NCBI RefSeq assembly: GCF_024125425.1
Contig: NZ_JAMXWN010000001.1
Span: forward strand, 270,519-334,518
Direction of reading: 5' to 3'
DNA length: 64,000 bases
DNA from: Sporolactobacillus kofuensis
Lineage (GTDB): Bacteria; Bacillota; Bacilli; Bacillales; Sporolactobacillaceae
Shown: piece by piece, positions 19,588 to 28,705 of the stretch
How the letters are laid out: the number at the start of each line of letters is the position of its first letter
Numbering within the stretch: position 1 is the stretch's first letter
The notes under the pieces: model-generated
Database searches by the model: none
Told to the model about the DNA's origin: nothing
The model's input: the letters and a program-made list of their open reading frames with translations, nothing else
Translations under genes and position numbers: made by a program

Positions 19588-20859
19588 TTACACTTGTTCT
19601 TGAATTGGATTTACTTCACCTGGAAATCCGTAGTTTTCCGGATCAGCGTTCCCCGCTGATGGTAAATGACGTAAAATTGGCATTGTGAGCACATATAATG
19701 AATAGAAGAGAAAGCCAAATGAGGATACGAAAAAGATGATCTTTGGTCCAAATAGGGAAGTTAAGGATCCACCAACCAGTGAGCCTAGAGGCATAATACA
19801 TGTAGCCATACTGGCAACAAGTGACATTGCACGTGCAAGCATAGTTCGAGGTACAATGCTTTGGATCAGTGTGAAATTGAGCACATTATTACATCCCGGC
19901 GCGATCATACTTGTCGCAAAGAGCACGACAGTAAGTAGGGGATTCGGTGAAAGTACAGCAGCCATCCATAGACAGAAACCTATAAAATAGCCTCCAATCA
20001 GCATTTTACCAATCGGCTTATTTTCAAAGCGTTTTGCAATGAGTGCCCCGATTAAACTCCCAATCGCCATTGCACCCATCAATAACCCGTACATTCCAGA
20101 CCCACCTAATGTTGCCCCATATGCAGGTAGACTACTAATCAGTGCGCCTAATGCAAAGTTCGTCACAAGCGAAGCAACCATCATTTTTCCGATCACTGAA
20201 TGAACTACAATTTGAAAGCCTTCCTGTAAATCTGAAAAATAACGGTGGATTTGCATTTGCATTGAACTATTTTTCTGGGAAACGTTGTGATTAGGAAGAA
20301 TGAGTGAAGCAAATAGGAGAATAGCAATGAGGAAGGTCATGACGTCAGCACTGTAGAGAGAGACGGCACCGAGTATCATGACTAAGAGTCCACCAATTGC
20401 TTGAAATACGGTTTCCGTTCCTTGATAAGCGAACGTCATCAAGCCGTTTGCTTGAACTAATTGTTGTTTTTCTACAATCTGCGGAATAAGTGCGCTCTCT
20501 GCTGGGAATGAAAATTGATTCAGAAAGGAAACCAAAGGCATAATGATCAACACAAGATTTACTGAAAGGAGATTGAACCATGCAGCGATGGGAATGATGA
20601 GAAGGAAAAAAGCTTGAGCAGCTTGAGTTGCTATCAGCAGACGTTTTATAGAATACCGGTCAAGGATTGGACCAATGATGAATTGCAAAGCTCTAGGCAA
20701 CATGGTGAGAAAACCCGCTAATCCAGAGTAAAAGGATGAACCGCTCAATTGATAGACAAGCCACATCGCAGCAATGAAATACATACTATCACCGACATTA
20801 GTGATGAGTCGCGCTGAAAACAACAAACAAAAATTCTTATTTTCCAAAAATAATTTCAT
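19588..20859 (-). CDS. MFS exporter, copy 2
   Basis: Paralogue of the preceding minus-strand MFS protein (LITNVGDSMYFIAAMWLVYQ; FYSGLAGFLTMLPRALQF). The frame is open to 20922, but I choose the ATG at 20859 since this aligns with the start of copy 1 and follows GGGGGC. About 423 residues. The two genes are separated by a terminator, so they are a tandem duplication with independent expression rather than one transcript. The C-terminus is 12 residues longer than copy 1. Confidence 0.78.
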   Translation of the reverse strand: MKLFLENKNFCLLFSARLITNVGDSMYFIAAMWLVYQLSGSSFYSGLAGFLTMLPRALQFIIGPILDRYSIKRLLIATQAAQAFFLLIIPIAAWFNLLSVNLVLIIMPLVSFLNQFSFPAESALIPQIVEKQQLVQANGLMTFAYQGTETVFQAIGGLLVMILGAVSLYSADVMTFLIAILLFASLILPNHNVSQKNSSMQMQIHRYFSDLQEGFQIVVHSVIGKMMVASLVTNFALGALISSLPAYGATLGGSGMYGLLMGAMAIGSLIGALIAKRFENKPIGKMLIGGYFIGFCLWMAAVLSPNPLLTVVLFATSMIAPGCNNVLNFTLIQSIVPRTMLARAMSLVASMATCIMPLGSLVGGSLTSLFGPKIIFFVSSFGFLFYSLYVLTMPILRHLPSAGNADPENYGFPGEVNPIQEQV

Positions 20860-21123
20860 TAAATGCGTAGCCCCCATATTAGAAATGATTTTTCTATCTA
20901 TATGAAGGCGATCATAACACATTGAAACATTGGTTTTTCAGAATGTTAATTATGTTATACAAAAAAGAAGAGTTGGATCAAGAATTTCCTATGTACTCTT
21001 CGACTTTTCGTGACATACATGAAATTCTGATTTGCTCGCCTGAGAGACGGTTCGGAATCTGTGAACGTAAAGAAACGGTGAAAGTAAAAAATGCAGCCCA
21101 AGTGGGTTACATTTTTCTGATCT

Positions 21124-21297
21124 TTATGCTTTTAGGTCGATGATCGTTCCTAAATATGGATCTGAAGCTTGTAACGTTTGAATTAATTGAGCTCCGCTTT
21201 GCTGAGCACTGTTCAAAGCCATTTTGGTAACCGCAAGGCTCACATTCTGACTGAGTAATGCTTGATTCATACCCACCGATGCAGATGCAACGTCCAT
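21124..21297 (-). CDS. YjfB-family putative motility protein
   Basis: Short protein of 57 residues: MDVASASVGMNQALLSQNVS ... SDPYLGTIIDLKA, matching the YjfB family (putative motility proteins). The start is at 21297 behind GGAGGTGAT; 24 extra codons upstream lack an SD. A sigma-D-like promoter precedes it, which fits motility-class expression. No flagellar genes are nearby. Confidence 0.75.
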   Translation of the reverse strand: MDVASASVGMNQALLSQNVSLAVTKMALNSAQQSGAQLIQTLQASDPYLGTIIDLKA

Positions 21298-21319
21298 GAA
21301 AATCACCTCCCTGATTGTT

Positions 21320-21346
21320 TTATCGGAGTGACAATGAAAATAATTG
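21320..21346 (-). promoter_or_regulatory. Sigma-D-like promoter of the YjfB gene
   Basis: Minus strand: CAAT, 15 nt, TCCGATAA, compared with the motility consensus TAAA-N15-GCCGATAT. The -10 is good, the -35 weak. The rest of the gap 21347-21605 shows only A+T-rich sequence and no gene. Confidence 0.45.
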
Positions 21347-21605
21347 AAGAAAATTTGAATGCAAGACATATCCGCAAAACAAACGAGTGGTACGGTGCGT
21401 ATTGCAGTGCCGCATAGTTTATTGGGCCATTATTTAGAGCAAATCCTTCGGAAATGAGCGTGAAGAAATATCTATGGGCTCTGGTTAAGTAAACAGTATT
21501 ATTCCAGGAAGCACTGTTTTAATTTCTCTTACGGTCTACTCTATCCAATGAATATATTTAATGAAATAAATTTATTTTTAAATAAAAAATATTTTCAGAA
21601 ATATA

Positions 21606-21634
21606 TTTACGTTTAAACTCTAAACGCCTATAAT
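21606..21634 (+). promoter_or_regulatory. Promoter of the double-nitrilase gene
   Basis: TTTACG, 17 bp, TATAAT, about 65 bp before the start. Confidence 0.65.
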
Positions 21635-21698
21635 TGGTTACAATCCATGTTATAAGATATGACATAGATAAGCAAAAAACAATTGAGGTGAGGGAAAG

Positions 21699-23543
21699 AT
21701 GAACATGATTCATCGTAAATCTATTATATTATCAGTATCATTAATAGTAATCATTGCATTATCTTTTTTTGCCTTTTCATTTGGTGAAAACACGAATACA
21801 GAGGCGAAATCTAACACTCAAAAACTAAAGTCCTTTAAAGTTGCTTCGATTGAGTTTAATCCTAAGTTGAATGATAGAGATAAAAACATTGATGCTCTTT
21901 ACAAACAAATTGAAACCGCATTTAAACACGGAGCGAAATTAGCCGTAGCACCTGAAATGTCCACAACCGGTTACTACTATAAAAACCGCGAAGCCATTAA
22001 ACCATTTGTGGATACAATTCCAGGCAAGGCAACAAAAAAATTTGCAAAGTTAACAAGAAAGTATCACGCATATGTAGTCTTTGGTATGGCGGAAAAAGAT
22101 CCTAAGACAAATGTTTACTATGATTCTTCTGCATTGGTAGGACCAGGCGGGTATATTGGAAAGTATCGTAAAACGGAGCAGTGGGAGACAGAGGAACATT
22201 GGGCAGCGTGGGGAGACTTAGGTGTTCCTGTTTTCAAAACAGAGCTGGGCAACATTGCAATTAATATATGTATGGACGCTGCTTATCCAGAAATGGCGAG
22301 ACTAGCTGCAGTAAATGGCGCAGATATTATGGCTTTTCCAACAAATTCATCTGCTCAAGCAGTTGCTGCTCTCCCAGCACGAGCTATGGAGAATGGTCTA
22401 TACATAGTAAGCGCTAATCGTTCAAACACTGAGAAAGGCTTTCACATGATCGGTGCTAGTGCAGTATGGTCACCAACAGGAAAAAAGTTGGCAGAAGCTA
22501 AACTTATTAAAACCCCAAAAGATGACATCAATAAACCGACTATTACTTATGCTACAATTGATCCAAAGCAATACAATAATGCCAATAAAAAAAGACTGAA
22601 AGAGCGTCGCCCTGACCTTTATCAAGATATCATGTTAAAAGTTGGACCTTGGGATTATACAACAACGAGTGAGCCCAAAAGTGTCAACGCACTAGCAATA
22701 CAATATACTCCTGTTCCAGGTAATAAAAAATCTAATGAGGATAAGATAGTGAATTTGATTGACAGTAAGATTAAGAACAGTGAAGTACGACCGAACCTTA
22801 TCGTCCTCCCTGAACTTTCGCTGACTGGACCTTCTGAACTTTTGAAACTTCATAGAATGTCTACGTATGCTGAAAGGATTGATGGAGAAACAACCAAGTT
22901 TATGAAGACATTGGCTCAAAAATATCAGACAGCTATTGTTTATGGATTGATTGAAAAATCAGGAAAGAATCTTTACAATACTGCAGTATTGATGGATAAA
23001 AGCGGCAAAATTGATGGTAAGTACAGACAAGCTCAATTGAGTTCTTTTGATAAGAAATGGGCAAAACGTGGAAATTCATTACCTGTTTTTAGTAACAATG
23101 AATTAGGGAAAGTGGGCATAATGATTGGAAATGATGTTAACTTCCCTGAAATTTCAAGTGTGTTTGCCGTTCAACGTGCAGATATCATTGCCATTCCATC
23201 GTCATGGTATGGTCAGTTCGGTGGTAATATGGAGATCAACCATGAAATGTCTGCCAATCCTTATCCAAGTGGCACAATGCCACTATGGTCAGAAATATCA
23301 ATTGATGCCCAAAGCTACACAATTATTTCCAACTACGTTGGAACTTCCAAAGGATTTAAAGGAAGAAGTGCATTGTATACATTGGATCCATTATATGGAC
23401 TTGATCAACCGATTGTTGCTTCATCAAATAAAGAAGAAGCATTAGCTGTTAAATTCAAAACAATTCAACCTAATAACTGGTTCAATCAAGATAAATTAAT
23501 TAATTCAAGACAACCAGCGTATTATAAACCACTAATAAAATAA
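21699..23543 (+). CDS. Exported protein with two nitrilase-fold domains
   Basis: 614 residues. A membrane segment at about 8-28 with AFSF before the mature part suggests a signal peptide or anchor, so it acts outside the membrane. Two carbon-nitrogen hydrolase domains follow. Domain 1 (about 46-290) keeps the triad E86 (APEMSTTGY), K158 (YRKTEQW) and C191 (NICMDAAYPE). Domain 2 (about 328-600) keeps E372 (LPELSLTG) but has Q444 in YRQAQL and G477 in IGNDVNFPE, so it should be catalytically dead. The first domain is likely an amidase or nitrilase-type hydrolase of unknown substrate. It stands alone with its own promoter and terminator; codon use and A+T content are higher than in the core genes around it. 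Confidence 0.8.
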   Translation: MNMIHRKSIILSVSLIVIIALSFFAFSFGENTNTEAKSNTQKLKSFKVASIEFNPKLNDRDKNIDALYKQIETAFKHGAKLAVAPEMSTTGYYYKNREAIKPFVDTIPGKATKKFAKLTRKYHAYVVFGMAEKDPKTNVYYDSSALVGPGGYIGKYRKTEQWETEEHWAAWGDLGVPVFKTELGNIAINICMDAAYPEMARLAAVNGADIMAFPTNSSAQAVAALPARAMENGLYIVSANRSNTEKGFHMIGASAVWSPTGKKLAEAKLIKTPKDDINKPTITYATIDPKQYNNANKKRLKERRPDLYQDIMLKVGPWDYTTTSEPKSVNALAIQYTPVPGNKKSNEDKIVNLIDSKIKNSEVRPNLIVLPELSLTGPSELLKLHRMSTYAERIDGETTKFMKTLAQKYQTAIVYGLIEKSGKNLYNTAVLMDKSGKIDGKYRQAQLSSFDKKWAKRGNSLPVFSNNELGKVGIMIGNDVNFPEISSVFAVQRADIIAIPSSWYGQFGGNMEINHEMSANPYPSGTMPLWSEISIDAQSYTIISNYVGTSKGFKGRSALYTLDPLYGLDQPIVASSNKEEALAVKFKTIQPNNWFNQDKLINSRQPAYYKPLIK

Positions 23544-23591
23544 GTTTATTAGTTTTATATGAAAGCAGTACTAACAATTATTCTTTATTAT

Positions 23592-23613
23592 CGGCCGCTA
23601 TGCGGCCTTTTTT
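23592..23613 (+). terminator. Terminator after the double-nitrilase gene
   Basis: GGCCGC-tat-GCGGCC followed by seven T. From here to 23893 there is no gene; it includes an 18-bp word (23630-23647) repeated exactly at 52449-52466. Confidence 0.85.
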
Positions 23614-23893
23614 AATTTGAAAATTATTTTATTTATTATGATAAATATACACCATCGAAGGGGAATCTTTTCGTAAACCGTGAGTCCATAATATCTCATA
23701 ATTAAAATGATGCCAATTTAAGACCATAATATGAGCCTATTGTTAAACGTTTGAGATTGAATCCAGATTCCTTATATGACAAATCTTCTGTTTAATTTAT
23801 ACATTCTTGATCCTGTCCCTAATCAACCTGAGAGGTAAATGATTTTTCATTTGATGGGTTCTATGATGAACTGAGGAAAAAATTTAGTAAACT

Positions 23894-24091
23894 TTAATAA
23901 TATTGTTGCATAGTACGACTCAACCATAGCCATCGATTCACAGTTAAACCCATGATAATTACAGTTGGGATGATGATTAATAGCGACCCATTTAACCGGT
24001 TGTGACGTTTGAAAGACACAATAGAACAAATAGCGCATAACAGACAAACTGTGTAAATGACTGCTAGAATTGAATATCCTACAACAGCCAT
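23894..24091 (-). CDS. Small membrane protein, unknown
   Basis: 65 residues with two hydrophobic segments (GYSILAVIYTVCLLCAI and LLIIIPTVIIMGL). The ribosome site (AGGTTGG) is weak. An overlapping longer frame at 23847-24101 has no such organisation. Function not recognised; it heads away from the nitrilase gene in a group of minus-strand small genes. Confidence 0.45.
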   Translation of the reverse strand: MAVVGYSILAVIYTVCLLCAICSIVSFKRHNRLNGSLLIIIPTVIIMGLTVNRWLWLSRTMQQYY

Positions 24092-24194
24092 TTACGCCCA
24101 ACCTAATAAAGAGATTTTGCCTTATACTGATAAATTTAGAAGGAACTGAATTTGGTTCAGGAAACTTCTATTACGAAATCCGACCTATACTGTG

Positions 24195-24404
24195 TTAGAA
24201 AATGAAAACAAGAATAATTAATGCAAGCATGAGAGTACACGAGAATAAAACAGCTTTTGTTTTACTTTTCGATCCTTTGATTATGTGATAAGCAACGTAC
24301 AACCCATTAACGAACAGAACAATTCTGTTATAAGGTTTGGGAAGAAAAATCAATAAAGCAGGTAGGATAAGAATATACGCAAAACTTATAAAGGGATTTT
24401 TCAT
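24195..24404 (-). CDS. Small membrane protein, unknown
   Basis: 69 residues, two or three hydrophobic segments (FAYILILPALLIFL, VLFVNGLYVAYHI, LMLALIILVFIF). A good SD (AAGGAG) precedes ATG. Not recognised as a named family. Next in line to a PH-domain gene in the same direction. Confidence 0.55.
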   Translation of the reverse strand: MKNPFISFAYILILPALLIFLPKPYNRIVLFVNGLYVAYHIIKGSKSKTKAVLFSCTLMLALIILVFIF

Positions 24405-24443
24405 GGATAATAACTCCTTATCTCATCAAAAAATGGTAATTGT

Positions 24444-24821
24444 TCAGCAAGTCATCTGTGCCAAAATCTTTTGCACATCAAAAATAGGGTTGTCTTTTCT
24501 AAATGTTTTTGAAATGGTTGGTTGCACTGCACCAGAAATCCATATTTTCAATTCAGCATCAAGATCTAAATGACCAGCAGTTTCTACACTGAAGTGGGAA
24601 ATACTTTTGTAAGGAATAGAGTGGTAGTCCACTTTTTTGCCGGTTACTCCTTGTTTGTCAACGAACAGTAATCGCTTCTCGGTAAACACGATTAGATCTC
24701 GAATTAATTTAAAAGCTGCTGTGACCTGTTCGTCTTCAATTAAAATATCACCAATTTCTTTCTGTACTTCTCCAGGTAGTACTTTTGATGCATTTCCAAT
24801 TAGTCCATCAAAGAATCCCAT
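24444..24821 (-). CDS. Bacterial PH-domain protein
   Basis: 125 residues with the bacterial pleckstrin-homology fold (bPH_1 type): RDLIVFTEKRLLFVDKQGVTGKK, SIPYKSISHFSVETAG. No membrane segment. Homologues are of unknown function, often stress-related. SD TTGGAGGAA is strong. Confidence 0.78.
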   Translation of the reverse strand: MGFFDGLIGNASKVLPGEVQKEIGDILIEDEQVTAAFKLIRDLIVFTEKRLLFVDKQGVTGKKVDYHSIPYKSISHFSVETAGHLDLDAELKIWISGAVQPTISKTFRKDNPIFDVQKILAQMTC

Positions 24822-24940
24822 GATTCATTCCTCCAAATCGTTATTTTTTATGACAGTATGATATTGCTCGGTAGTTTATGTTTTATCTTTGTAGCAAAAA
24901 CCAAAGTTGAGAGGTGGGAGTGGTGCATGTGTAACGAGGT

Positions 24941-25297
24941 TTAGTTCTGTCTTCTCTCCAAAATTTCTTGTGCTATGCTGTTTTCTATTACTAGGTTCTT
25001 CTGTCGTACCATTTCAGGTAAAAGGAATAGATCAATGATCAGCCAAATGACCGTAATAAACGAATAACGAACTTCAGATAGAACGGTAATCAAAATCATT
25101 AAAAGAGCAGTTCTTGTTTTCTCCAAATAGAATCTATGCCCGCCAAACAAACCAAAAATCAGTGCATTAATGTAAGCCAACAGTATGTTTTTTCTGCGTT
25201 GATCAAGTTCTTTGTTTAACATGAGAAGCTCATTATTTGTGAGTTCATCACGTAAATGAGACGTGGTTGGTTCTGTTTGACTGTTTTTTTTTATCAA
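24941..25297 (-). CDS. TM2-domain protein
   Basis: 118 residues. Two hydrophobic helices with the TM2 signature FGLFGGHRFYLEKTRTALL at about 47-66 then a second helix (FITVIWLIIDLFLL). The N-terminal 40 residues are polar. TTG start behind GAGGAG at 7 nt. TM2 proteins are small membrane proteins without a settled role. Confidence 0.75.
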   Translation of the reverse strand: MIKKNSQTEPTTSHLRDELTNNELLMLNKELDQRRKNILLAYINALIFGLFGGHRFYLEKTRTALLMILITVLSEVRYSFITVIWLIIDLFLLPEMVRQKNLVIENSIAQEILERRQN

Positions 25298-25431
25298 GTC
25301 ATCAACTCCTCTGCAAAAAATCGGGATCCCTACCGATCAGCTGATATACCATTGTTTATTATTGTATAAAAGTAGACAGAACTCTGATAAATTAGGCTTT
25401 TTTCCATTCAAAAAAAGACTACACACAGCCC

Positions 25432-25728
25432 TTAGTGAAAGAAAGGTGCCAAAATTAGCATTAATACTGAACTAAAAATCAGAGAAATACAAACTTTCTT
25501 CGGTAGTTTAGAACTGCCCGTCCCTTTGTAAAATCCAAAATATTGGAGTTTATTTCTATACAATATAAAAAGTAGAGTAAGGATGGATAATCCTACTAAC
25601 CAAGCACCAATGGTATTGTCTACGTTTACTTCAAAACGCGCATATATTAACTTCACCAAAGCGCCCATTAATTCACCAAGAAGGAAAAAGATCACAATAA
25701 TACGGATTAATTCCAGGATTGCTCTCAA
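25432..25728 (-). CDS. Membrane protein, unknown
   Basis: About 98 residues with three predicted helices (IIVIFFLLGELMGALV, WLVGLSILTLLFIL, SLIFSSVLMLILAPFF). I start at a TTG at 25728 since GGGGGAA is 9 nt upstream; a GTG at 25764 extends the frame by 12 codons but has no SD. Family not recognised. Confidence 0.5.
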   Translation of the reverse strand: MRAILELIRIIVIFFLLGELMGALVKLIYARFEVNVDNTIGAWLVGLSILTLLFILYRNKLQYFGFYKGTGSSKLPKKVCISLIFSSVLMLILAPFFH

Positions 25729-25889
25729 TAGAATTCGTTCCCCCCAGAAATCTAAAATAATCACAAAATTTGCACACTAATCTTACTATACTAACTCATT
25801 CAGTTCATTGAATAAAGACAATAAAAGTTTATTTAAACACTCAAAATTTAATTCATAAACAGAACATTTCATCATTAAATCCCGATTCT

Positions 25890-25917
25890 TTCATATCATG
25901 AATGAGTTTGCTATAAT
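25890..25917 (+). promoter_or_regulatory. Promoter of miaB-ricA
   Basis: TTCATA, 16 bp, TATAAT, 33 bp before the miaB start. Confidence 0.55.
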
Positions 25918-25949
25918 TTAGGGATGAGATCTGAAAGGAATGTTGCCTT

Positions 25950-27437
25950 GTGGCTGATACGAAATTCAGCAAAGTTGATTTTTCAAAGTATTTTCAACCG
26001 CCTTCTTTGAAAGATGCGCGCAGGCGTCGCAGAGAAGCCGTTCAAATTATAAATGATTTTAGTATTCCAGAAGATATGAAGTCAATCGGTAAGGGCAAAC
26101 GTTATTTGATCGAAACCTATGGTTGCCAAATGAATGAACATGATACGGAAGTCATGGCCGGAATTCTTGAAGAGATGGGTTATCAAGAAACGGAAGAGCC
26201 GATTGATGCTGATGTCATCCTGCTAAACACGTGTGCGATTCGTGAGAACGCTGAAAATAAAGTGTTTGGTCATATTGGTCGCCTGAAGACACTGAAAGTC
26301 GAAAATCCGGGACTCATTCTTGGCGTTTGCGGATGTATGGCGCAGGAGGAAGTGGTCATTAATAAGATCCTTGCCAAACATCCTCAGGTCGATCTGATCT
26401 TTGGTACACATAATATTCACCGTTTGCCACAGTTATTGAAGGAAGCATTGTTTGGTAAAGAAATGGTTGTTGAAGTGTGGTCTAAAGAAGGCGATATCGT
26501 TGAGAATCTTCCTCAATCCCGCCGCGGACATTTTCAAGCATGGGTCAATATTATGTATGGTTGTGACAAATTCTGTACGTACTGTATTGTACCGTATACA
26601 CGTGGGAAAGAACGGAGCAGGCATCCGGAAGAGATTATTCAGGAAGTACGTGATCTCGCACGACAAGGATACAAGGAAGTTACGCTGCTCGGACAGAACG
26701 TCAATGCCTATGGAAAAGATTTGCCGGATATGGAAAATTATGGCCTTGGAAATCTGATGGATGAAATCCGTAAGATTGGGATTCCACGAGTACGCTTTAC
26801 AACGAGTCATCCGAAAGATTTTGACGATCATCTGATTGAAGTGCTCGGTAAAGGCGGTAATCTATGCGAACATATTCACCTGCCTGTTCAATCCGGAAGT
26901 TCAGCCATCTTGAAGATCATGGGTCGCGGCTATACACGTGAACGCTATCTAGATCTCTTTCATAAAATCAAGGATACGGTGCCAAACGCTTCATTTACGA
27001 CCGATATTATTGTTGGCTTTCCGAATGAAACAGATGAACAGTTTGAAGAAACGATGTCGCTTGTTCGCGAATGTCAGTTTGACGGTGCGTTCACGTTCAT
27101 TTATTCACCACGTGCGGGAACGCCAGCTGCACGAATGAAAGACAATGTTCCAATGGAAGTGAAAAAGGAACGGTTGCAACGCCTTAATCAATTGATCGAT
27201 GAATTATCGGCAAAAAGCAATGCCAAGTATCAAGATCAAATTGTTGAGGTACTTGTCGAAGGTGAGAGCCGTAAGAATGCTGAAGTCCTGTCCGGACATA
27301 CGCGAACAAATAAAGTCGTTAATTTCCGAGGACCGAAATCTTTAATTGGACAGCTGGTTCAAGTGAAAGTTACCGATGCAAAAATGTGGTCGCTCGACGG
27401 TGAATGGCAAAAGGAAGCGGAGGCTTTGCCACAATGA
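25950..27437 (+). CDS. miaB: tRNA-2-methylthio-N6-dimethylallyladenosine synthase MiaB
   Basis: Radical SAM methylthiotransferase that modifies A37 of tRNAs already prenylated by MiaA (miaA is at 53593). N-terminal cluster cysteines C59 (YGCQMNEHD), C95 ([12 protein letters not shown]) and one in GVCGCMAQ; radical-SAM cysteines C205, C209, C212 ([10 protein letters not shown]); C-terminal TRAM domain. The 495-residue length, with an N-terminal extension, is like B. subtilis YmcB. GTG start behind AAAGGA. Its stop overlaps the start of ricA (ATGA). Confidence 0.95.
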   Translation: MADTKFSKVDFSKYFQPPSLKDARRRRREAVQIINDFSIPEDMKSIGKGKRYLIETYGCQMNEHDTEVMAGILEEMGYQETEEPIDADVILLNTCAIRENAENKVFGHIGRLKTLKVENPGLILGVCGCMAQEEVVINKILAKHPQVDLIFGTHNIHRLPQLLKEALFGKEMVVEVWSKEGDIVENLPQSRRGHFQAWVNIMYGCDKFCTYCIVPYTRGKERSRHPEEIIQEVRDLARQGYKEVTLLGQNVNAYGKDLPDMENYGLGNLMDEIRKIGIPRVRFTTSHPKDFDDHLIEVLGKGGNLCEHIHLPVQSGSSAILKIMGRGYTRERYLDLFHKIKDTVPNASFTTDIIVGFPNETDEQFEETMSLVRECQFDGAFTFIYSPRAGTPAARMKDNVPMEVKKERLQRLNQLIDELSAKSNAKYQDQIVEVLVEGESRKNAEVLSGHTRTNKVVNFRGPKSLIGQLVQVKVTDAKMWSLDGEWQKEAEALPQ

Positions 27438-27793
27438 CCTACCAGTACTCAAAAGAAGAGATTCTTGCCAAAGCGTCTGATCTTGCAGGAAAACTATCAA
27501 ACTCCGATCAGATCCGCTTTTATAAGCAGGCGGAGTCAAAGATTAGTGCGAATCAAAAGGTACAACGGCTTGTTGAACAAATTAAAAAATATCAGAAAGA
27601 ATCCGTAAACTTACAGCATTTTGGTAAGGCGGAGGCCTATCACCAGAATGAAGCGATGATCGATAAGCTGCAGGCAGAGCTTGATGCGATTCCTGTGGTT
27701 CAAGAATTTAAGCAGTCGCAGGAAGATGTGAACGATTTTCTGCAACTGATGGCGAAGCTGGTATCCAGCCGCGTCATGGACAATAAACAGTAA
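27434..27793 (+). CDS. ricA: RicA (YmcA), RNase Y specificity factor
   Basis: Helical protein of 119 residues of the YlbF/YmcA family ([21 protein letters not shown] ... [14 protein letters not shown]). In B. subtilis RicA, RicF and RicT form an iron-sulfur complex that directs RNase Y and is required for sporulation, competence and biofilm. The ATG overlaps the miaB stop, with SD GGAGG inside miaB; a longer frame from 27404 has no ribosome site. Its partner rny is in this window. Confidence 0.9.
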   Translation: MTYQYSKEEILAKASDLAGKLSNSDQIRFYKQAESKISANQKVQRLVEQIKKYQKESVNLQHFGKAEAYHQNEAMIDKLQAELDAIPVVQEFKQSQEDVNDFLQLMAKLVSSRVMDNKQ

Positions 27794-27821
27794 TCATTAG
27801 ATAGATGGCCCATTGATTGAT

Positions 27822-27849
27822 TAAGCTCCTCATTTGAGGAGTTTTTTTT
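27822..27849 (+). terminator. Terminator after ricA
   Basis: CTCCTC-attt-GAGGAG followed by eight T. Confidence 0.9.
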
Positions 27850-27933
27850 ATTGCTTCCAACTTTCTTTTGTTTCACACGTGTCATTCGCCCTGCATAACA
27901 TGAAGATGAAGAAGGCAAAGGAGGTTTGGACTT

Positions 27934-28494
27934 TTGGCAGAGAATGCATATAGGGAAATTATCACAAAGGCCATTTGCGGAAAAGGAAAGAAGTTCAGTC
28001 AATCCGCGCATACCGTGACACCAACGCATAAACCTTCGAACATCCTTGGATGCTGGGTGATCAATCATAAATATAAAACAACCTACCACAAGGATGCGGT
28101 GAGTGTCGAAGGTACTTACGACATTAATACTTGGTACTCCTACAATAACAACACAAAGACAGAAGTTGTGTGCGAAACGGTGAATTACCGTGATCGTGTG
28201 CCACTAACACTTCGCGACAAACAATTGGTCTCAGATCATGTGGATGTAACTTGTCGAACGTTACAGGAACCGAATTGTCTCGAGGCAAAGATTTCGCCAA
28301 ATGGCAATAAGGTTGTCGCTCAGGTTGAACGTGAATTTCTTGTTGAAGTCATTGGAGAAACAAAAGTGAAGGTCCAAGTTGATGACGATGGACTCATCGA
28401 AGCAGTCGATGATGATGCTAGTGAAGAAGAACTTGATAAAGAGCTTAGTGGACTGGAATCTGATTTACTCACCGATGATAAAGACGAAGACTAA
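27934..28494 (+). CDS. cotE: Spore coat morphogenetic protein CotE
   Basis: Organises the outer spore coat in the mother cell. 186 residues; the core (REIITKAICGKGKKFSQ, LGCWVINHKYK, WYSYNNNTKTEV) is typical and the C-terminus is acidic (DDDASEEELDKELS ... DDKDED), as in homologues. TTG start after AAAGGAGGT. A GCATAACAT word at 27892-27900, about 20 bp before the SD, may be the -10 of a sigma-E or sigma-K promoter, which fits mother-cell expression but is weak evidence. Confidence 0.95.
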   Translation: MAENAYREIITKAICGKGKKFSQSAHTVTPTHKPSNILGCWVINHKYKTTYHKDAVSVEGTYDINTWYSYNNNTKTEVVCETVNYRDRVPLTLRDKQLVSDHVDVTCRTLQEPNCLEAKISPNGNKVVAQVEREFLVEVIGETKVKVQVDDDGLIEAVDDDASEEELDKELSGLESDLLTDDKDED

Positions 28495-28495
28495 G

Positions 28496-28527
28496 GAAGA
28501 AGGGGCTGAGCCACTTCTTCTTTTTTT
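28496..28527 (+). terminator. Terminator after cotE
   Basis: GAAGAAG/CTTCTTC with inner GGC/GCC, followed by seven T. Confidence 0.88.
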
Positions 28528-28587
28528 AGTTGTGTTTAGACGATTTTAGAGAAAAGATAATCGGGAAACATAATTATTTTGGCAAAT

Positions 28588-28630
28588 GAAAAAAATCTTG
28601 GTCTAGTGAACCAGATCAAGATCATTTTTT
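28588..28630. terminator. Bidirectional terminator
   Basis: ATCTTGGTCT pairs with AGATCAAGAT (one G-U) between A and T runs; it separates cotE from the convergent DUF4129 gene. Confidence 0.75.
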
Positions 28631-28705
28631 TATCAATAAGATGCTGATTGAATTTGAATGAATAAAAAGCTTTCTGTATTTTGATTTTAACTCAGCCGAA
28701 TCGTT

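Noticed and set aside
20922..21143. 73-codon plus-strand ORF beside MFS copy 2
   Set aside because: No SD, no coding pattern and no family; lies in the gap between divergent signals.
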